Shown here in pieces: positions 8,875-12,635 of a DNA stretch of 12,635 bases; the stretch's first letter is position 1, and every line of letters starts with the position of its first letter. The DNA is taken from NCBI RefSeq assembly GCF_000341285.1, contig NW_005178462.1, positions 195,890 to 208,524 on the forward strand, read 5' to 3'. The stretch comes from Galdieria sulphuraria. Lineage: Eukaryota; Rhodophyta; Bangiophyceae; Galdieriales; Galdieriaceae. A program made the translations under genes and the position numbers. The notes under the pieces were generated by a model that did not search any database, had not been told where the DNA came from, and saw only the letters and a program-made list of their open reading frames with translations.

Positions 8875-9319
8875 AAGTCTATTGCTTGTTTCTATTGACT
8901 GGTCGGAGAGTAGTCATCATCTTGTTATCTTATCTTTTCAAGAAAATCTGACAATTACTGAACACTAAAAACTGAACTTTAATTGAAAAAAAGTATGACA
9001 GCAATAAACTATACTATTCATAGACCACAGAATCACCTGACTTAGAAGAAGATTCAACTAGATTGTAGACGATTGGTCACAAACGAGCCGCAAAAAGAAG
9101 CAAAGTAACCTTGCTGATACAAGCTATTGAATCTCTCTTGTCATGTTGAAATGTTGTATATAGTACAAGATGAAGAAAATGATTCCTTTCATTTCAACTT
9201 TTATACAACTCGCTAAACAAAAGAATACAACAATTTGCTTTGGAAGAAAATAGATGGTGAAAGATATAAAGTGAAAAAAGAAAGAAATGGCTTCCTAGTT
9301 CAATAGACTACAGAGATAG
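8875..9319. other. Gene-free stretch between copy B and the RT-like box
   Basis: Purine-rich on the plus strand around 9050-9290. No reverse transcriptase blocks (KTAF, PFGL) could be recognised in any frame. Confidence 0.35.
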
Positions 9320-9406
9320 TGTCATGAGCCAAAAGCCTTGACTTTGATTCTCACTAGAAACATCAACGATATTCTGGTAGTCACTAGTAGAAAAAGTATT
9401 CCCTAC
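9320..9406 (+). pseudogene. Possible reverse transcriptase catalytic-box remnant after copy B
   Basis: Twenty-nine open codons include LILTRNINDILVVTSRK. LTR-element reverse transcriptases carry h-h-Y-[VIL]-D-D-[IL]-h-h-x-[SG] at this point; here Tyr and one Asp would both read Asn. It lies about 750 bp after the LILG box of copy B, a plausible protease-to-RT distance for a Ty3-type order. On its own the match is weak. Confidence 0.2.
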
Positions 9407-9410
9407 TAGT
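9383..9410. other. Inverted repeat ACTAGTAG/CTACTAGT
   Basis: Perfect 8-bp arms (9383-9390 and 9403-9410) surround a 12-base loop; each arm contains an ACTAGT palindrome. Confidence 0.5.
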
Positions 9411-10345
9411 ACCTCATACTGGTAGAAGTAGAACGTTTATGGTACTTTGTTTTGTTTACCCATTCTACTGATATGCATGACCGGTACTCGCACACGATAA
9501 AATAAGAAGTAGGCTGTTGAAACAAAATGGTTTTCTATTTCAAGGCATCCCCAATCGTTACAAATTGCCCAATGCTTTAAAGACCTGATTACTTTAGGCA
9601 TTCTTCATGCTTTTCACACTCCCCTTATTCTTCTTCTTCCTTTTATTTTATCAAAAATGAATATCATACAATCCTCACTGTTGGAAGCTAATCAAATTTC
9701 TATTCGAAAAGGCAAAGTGTAGAATAAAGCAAGGAATATACAATCTTACTTGCAGAATCATTATTTGCATTTCTGTAGATATTTAGGGTTTATATAGTTG
9801 TAACTTTCTTTACTAGTTTGGAAAGTGTAGACAGCAACATATAGGAAGAACAATATTAAGCTTATGATTCAACTCGATCTCGATACTATTATTCCATGAA
9901 GGAAAATATCACTCCTCATCATACTCGACGGAATGGTTTTAGATTCGAACTAATCAATCAATCTTTGTCAATCAACAACTTGACCAGAAAAAAGTTGCTT
10001 GTATTTATTTCCATTGCAAAAATCATTGAGGTCTTGGCATAAACTGGCAGAAATGATTACAAAAGCAGAATTTACTATCTGATTTGCACATTTGACGACA
10101 ACAATAACAGCAACTCTTAGAAGAGATAGGACAACACTTCTCACTACACCATTATTCTCGAAGAGTCGTAAACATACTAGTTCTTTGATGTTCCTCATTT
10201 ATTTAGAATTGTGATTGGTCTTTTACGTCCACTCTATTTCGCTACATTGTAAATTCATTGCATCCCTCAATTGTGGAACGGATATATTTTTCTATCTAAT
10301 CAACAAGACTAGAGACAATAGGGATATGAGCTAGTGTCCAGGAAT
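9411..10345. other. 0.9 kb without a recognisable gene
   Basis: Contains the 16-mer at 9569-9584 that recurs near the right edge, a pyrimidine run near 9626-9645, and a TATATAGTTG copy at 9791. The 76-codon minus frame at 9968-10198 has no recognisable features and is of chance length. Confidence 0.4.
9569..9584 (+). repeat. 16-bp exact repeat, copy 1 (CCAATGCTTTAAAGAC)
   Basis: Identical to 12596-12611. Exact 16-mers are not expected by chance in a window this size (roughly 0.05 expected). Flanks do not match further. Confidence 0.6.
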
Positions 10346-10409
10346 CAGTTTAAATTCAACTGATTTTACAAGATCATAGTTTCGGCTATGTTGAACCGAG
10401 TTTAAACTG
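10346..10409. other. Long bulged hairpin with nested stem
   Basis: CAGTTTAAA (10346-10354) pairs with TTTAAACTG (10401-10409). TTCAA pairs with TTGAA after a five-base bulge on the 3' side. A nested CATAG/CTATG stem closes a TTTCGG loop. Confidence 0.5.
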
Positions 10410-10460
10410 TATTGAGTGGAGAAATAAGGGATTGCGCAAAACAGAGCAATCAACTATCAA

Positions 10461-10726
10461 ACTAGTGAATAGACCAAGTGCTTTGCTTGATAGAATCAGA
10501 TCGAAGTTGTTGAATGAAGAATAGTCAATTGTTTCTTAAGCACCTTTCATTCTATTGTTCACGGAGCCTTACCTATAGAATTGCACGAGTTCGTCATAAA
10601 TAGAATGTTATTGTTAGTTATCATATTGTTTATGTCTAGTGACAAGCTCGATTTTAAGTTGCAGAAAGAGGGACTATAATCTATCCTGGCTACTTTTGTA
10701 TTGAACTTGATGTGAAATAGAATGAC
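10461..10726 (+). repeat. Possible third copy (C) of the repeat family, heavily decayed
   Basis: TTTGCTTGAT (10482) matches copy B at 8385. GACyATAATyTA...ATTGAA...ATAGAATGAC (10672-10726) matches 8607-8658. The two anchors have nearly equal offsets (2097 and 2065). In the copy B frame the second block reads SILATFVLNL against LILGHLWIEF. Frame lesions are many, and the middle aligns only in patches. The minus frame 10559-10750 is not supported. Confidence 0.3.
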
Positions 10727-11001
10727 TTGACCTTGTTCGTATGCATTCATATTCTTGTTATGAATACTGTATTTGAGGAGTACCTATTATATGCTATTCG
10801 AAATTTTCCTTAAACTTTTTCCACCCTTTATCATACACCTCATCCTGTAACTTGGTTTCATAAAAATCTTGGTATCGTTGAGACTATCAAGTTTTATGGC
10901 TATGAATTGTACAGTTTTGATAGAATTCACTTGACTCCAATCTGTTCATCAAAGATTGATTTGATAGTGGGACATGCATAATGTCGCAGTTAACTACAGA
11001 A

Positions 11002-11033
11002 TCATAGGCCTATGAGACAATTCAACTGAATTG
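11002..11033. other. Two adjacent palindromes
   Basis: TCATAGGCCTATGA (11002-11015) is a perfect 14-bp palindrome. Two bases later CAATTCA-AC-TGAATTG (11018-11033) is a near-perfect dyad. Confidence 0.6.
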
Positions 11034-11205
11034 AAAGGAACTGTATGCTTGGCAACGTTAGAGATCATTTCTATTTAGATAGAAGAACGCGAACATTCGG
11101 TTTTATGTTCTTTGAAAGATTTGAATCCACATGACAACTTGAGAAGATTGAAGAAGAAGTACTTTGATCATAAGCTTAGATCGGTAGTATTTCAAGTCGT
11201 GCTGA

Positions 11206-11400
11206 AATACATGGTTATGTCCGTTTACTACCTTTGGTGAAACAGCTGTCTCTTATCTTTGTTATATTAAGCTCTTACAAAATCAAGTTGATAACCTGGT
11301 ACCGCTTTTACTAGTACAGGATACCTTTCACAGCAGACTCTTTGTTATCTTTATGGATGAAGAATTGAGTTTGGCTTGTGTTGATTCATTGATTGACTGA
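11206..11400 (+). pseudogene. Open stretch with RT-box-like FVIFMDEEL after copy C
   Basis: Sixty-four codons are open between two TGA codons, without an early ATG. Residues 46-55 read FVIFMDEELS, against h-V-h-h-[YF]-h-D-D-h-h in Ty3/copia reverse transcriptases; the second Asp would be Glu. CPFTTFGETA near the start may correspond to the mPFG-L-x-x-A-P block, but the spacing to the DD box is about 14 residues too long. Its distance from copy C (about 680 bp) parallels that of the box after copy B. Weak on its own. Confidence 0.2.
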
Positions 11401-11408
11401 TTGATTGC
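11381..11408 (+). repeat. Degenerate TTGA tetranucleotide run
   Basis: Period-four TTGATTCATTGATTGACTGA and its continuation, about seven imperfect units. Confidence 0.6.
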
Positions 11409-11860
11409 TTTGTGTTATACTAGCATATTTATTTATCAACTGACAAATAATTGCACTTGGATTAGTAAAATTGACTGATTCCAGTATTTGAGGAATAGTA
11501 GTTGGTCAATTCTATTCAAAAAGGTGATCTAAGAATTCACTTTAGACAGATAGTTGATTTGCGAGTCAAAGACAAGTTGTAACCATAGAAAAAGATACAC
11601 ATACCAGGTAAATGATACAAATAGGAGTAGTTTCATTGTGCATTCTCCAGCTGAATACGGACTGGATTGGATACTGCTAACAGAATGAAATGGGTTGTTT
11701 GAACCACACTGGGTTGTCCGTCTATTATGAGAGTCTTTTAGCTCATCAAGATCTTTTATCGTGACACTATAAAACTCTCTGTCCCATAAAAAGAGTCGTT
11801 ATACCCTAGACTTGGGTTCATATAGTATTTATATATCCTCGATAGTCTATTTAATACCGA
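11409..11860. other. Gene-free stretch with TATA-like sites
   Basis: No coding signal was found. TATAAAA occurs at 11768-11774, and an AT-rich TATAGTATTTATATATCC at 11821-11838, both upstream of the candidate frame at 11876. Confidence 0.35.
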
Positions 11861-11875
11861 TTGCTTCACGATTGT

Positions 11876-12115
11876 ATGGATTTATTGGAAGAATTTACCC
11901 AAGCAGACTTGGCGGACGAAATACCAACGAGTATTAGTATTCTTTCATCTAAATACACAGAGAACAATCTAGTTGATAGTTTCCTTGACAAGAATCATAA
12001 CGAGAGAAAATCCCCAAATTCCTTCCTGATAGTTGCAACTCACTTTCAAATTCTAAACAGATCGTTGACCTTAACTCGTTTGAATCCATTGTTTCCAGAA
12101 TTGACCCAATATTGA
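11876..12115 (+). CDS. Hypothetical 79-residue acidic protein (weak candidate)
   Basis: The ATG at 11876 opens 79 codons ending in TGA; the frame is also open five codons upstream from a TTG. It starts MDLLEEFTQADLADEIPTS and is acidic in its first half, nearly free of Cys and low in aromatics, which is more protein-like than most frames in this window. TATA-like sequences lie about 40 and 105 bases upstream, and AATAAA starts 21 bases after the stop (12136). No family or membrane segment is recognised. Chance frames of this length are expected in the window, so the case rests on composition and flanking signals. Confidence 0.28.
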   Translation: MDLLEEFTQADLADEIPTSISILSSKYTENNLVDSFLDKNHNERKSPNSFLIVATHFQILNRSLTLTRLNPLFPELTQY

Positions 12116-12135
12116 ATCATATTGGTATAATGTAA

Positions 12136-12141
12136 AATAAA
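12136..12141 (+). terminator. AATAAA polyadenylation-like signal
   Basis: Lies 21 bases after the stop of the 11876 frame. Such hexamers are common in AT-rich DNA. Confidence 0.25.
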
Positions 12142-12279
12142 AATTTTGTTGTTGCTATTGGGTCTGATTTTGCATAATATGTTGAGCACCATTATACACA
12201 CTTTTTACTGATTTTTCTGCTAATGGGAAAGGTGGGCAATTTGAAAGGAGTGTCCGATTGTAAATGGGCCCGCGCAATT

Positions 12280-12335
12280 TTGATTCGAAAATTGCCATTA
12301 TGGATGCGGGAAAGAATGGGCAAATTGGAAATGGG
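12280..12335 (+). repeat. Direct repeat unit 1 in the G-rich island
   Basis: Matches 12420-12481 at 52 of 56 positions; the four differences are all transitions, and a six-base insertion distinguishes unit 2. Confidence 0.85.
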
Positions 12336-12354
12336 AGAGTGGGGAAATTGCGAT

Positions 12355-12378
12355 GGGGGGAAATGGGTGGGGAAAGGG
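12355..12378 (+). other. Canonical G-quadruplex motif
   Basis: Four G-tracts of at least three, separated by loops of 4, 1 and 3 bases, fit the G3+N1-7 rule. A GGG and a GGGG tract lie just upstream. Confidence 0.7.
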
Positions 12379-12419
12379 TGTGAGGAAATTGAAGAGGGGC
12401 CAACCCAAAGGCGATTATA

Positions 12420-12481
12420 TTGATTTGGAAATTGCCATTATGAATATGGATGCGGGGAAGAATGGGTAAATTGGAAATGGG
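12420..12481 (+). repeat. Direct repeat unit 2 in the G-rich island
   Basis: Partner of 12280-12335, starting 140 bases later, with the extra six bases after CCATTAT. Confidence 0.85.
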
Positions 12482-12595
12482 GCATTTGAAATTAAGGACA
12501 GTGTGTGTAAAAATCAATAAAGCCATTTGAAACAGTAAAAGATCATTCCAAGAAAGTTAACTTTGATTTCCACACTGATAACGAAACATAAAGAG

Positions 12596-12611
12596 CCAAT
12601 GCTTTAAAGAC
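12596..12611 (+). repeat. 16-bp exact repeat, copy 2
   Basis: Identical to 9569-9584. The flanking 12522-12635 stretch shows no gene. Confidence 0.6.
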
Positions 12612-12635
12612 ACATTCTATGCAAAAGAAGAGAAG

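Larger units (their letters stand above)
12204..12521. repeat. G-rich minisatellite-like island, possibly a small inserted element
   Basis: Base composition changes abruptly: the plus strand becomes rich in GGG runs and recurring AAATTG. TTTACTGATTTTT (12204-12216) and AAAAATCAATAAA (12509-12521) form an inverted repeat matching at 12 of 13 positions around the island. No clear target-site duplication was found. The long minus frame (12155-12526) and the plus frame (12223-12423) are composition artefacts of the repeats. Confidence 0.5.

Noticed and set aside
9797-9809. GTTGTAACTTTCT shared with positions 1-13
   Set aside because: About one 13-base match is expected by chance in a window of this size, and the copy at 1-13 lies in coding sequence.
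12155-12526. 123-codon minus-strand frame rich in Pro, Phe and Ile
   Set aside because: It follows the C-rich strand of the repeat island, where stops are rare because of composition; the repeats explain its length.
1-12635. Bacterial or phage content, CRISPR arrays, operons
   Set aside because: No ribosome-binding-site-led gene strings, no regularly spaced repeats and no long intact frames; the one clear gene is of a eukaryotic type.

Overview
The window looks like nuclear DNA of a unicellular eukaryote. It is AT-rich (roughly 36% G+C by eye). It carries the start of an ERI1-type exonuclease gene, a candidate 49-nt GT-AG intron, and two divergent start codons only 79 bp apart. Bacterial operon structure, ribosome binding sites, CRISPR arrays, and tRNA or rRNA genes were not seen. 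Short introns and tight spacing would suit a compact algal or protist genome such as a cyanidiophyte red alga, but the taxonomic guess is weak.

Layout. Positions 1-210 (minus) hold the amino end of a DEDDh 3'-5' exonuclease of the ERI1 type, running off the left edge; this is the only confidently recognised gene. A 79-bp divergent spacer follows, then a probable small spliced gene on the plus strand (290 to about 521). From about 800 to the right edge no clear gene was found. At this base composition roughly two dozen chance open frames of 60 codons or more are expected on six frames, close to what is present, so most open frames here are probably noise. Three short frames are kept as weak candidates (856-1206 minus, 5357-5737 plus, 11876-12115 plus).

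The stretch from about 5.9 to 11.4 kb is not featureless. Two segments about 0.9 kb apart (7344-7900 and 8243-8830) align along their length and share a reading frame with a conserved core. One copy has an Asp-Thr-Gly triplet as in retropepsins. A third, more decayed copy may lie at 10461-10726. Short stretches resembling reverse transcriptase catalytic boxes follow copies two and three, and a stretch resembling the RNase H end of a Ty1/copia polyprotein lies at 6165-6278. Together these suggest a graveyard of very old retroelements, which is an inference from weak, collinear traces.

The right end carries a sharply different island (about 12204-12521): G-rich on the plus strand, with an internal duplication, a canonical G-quadruplex motif and a short inverted repeat at its borders. 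Other structures are an excess of the palindrome ACTAGT (16 by hand count, about 4 expected), a pair of adjacent palindromes at 11002-11033, and a long bulged hairpin at 10346-10409.
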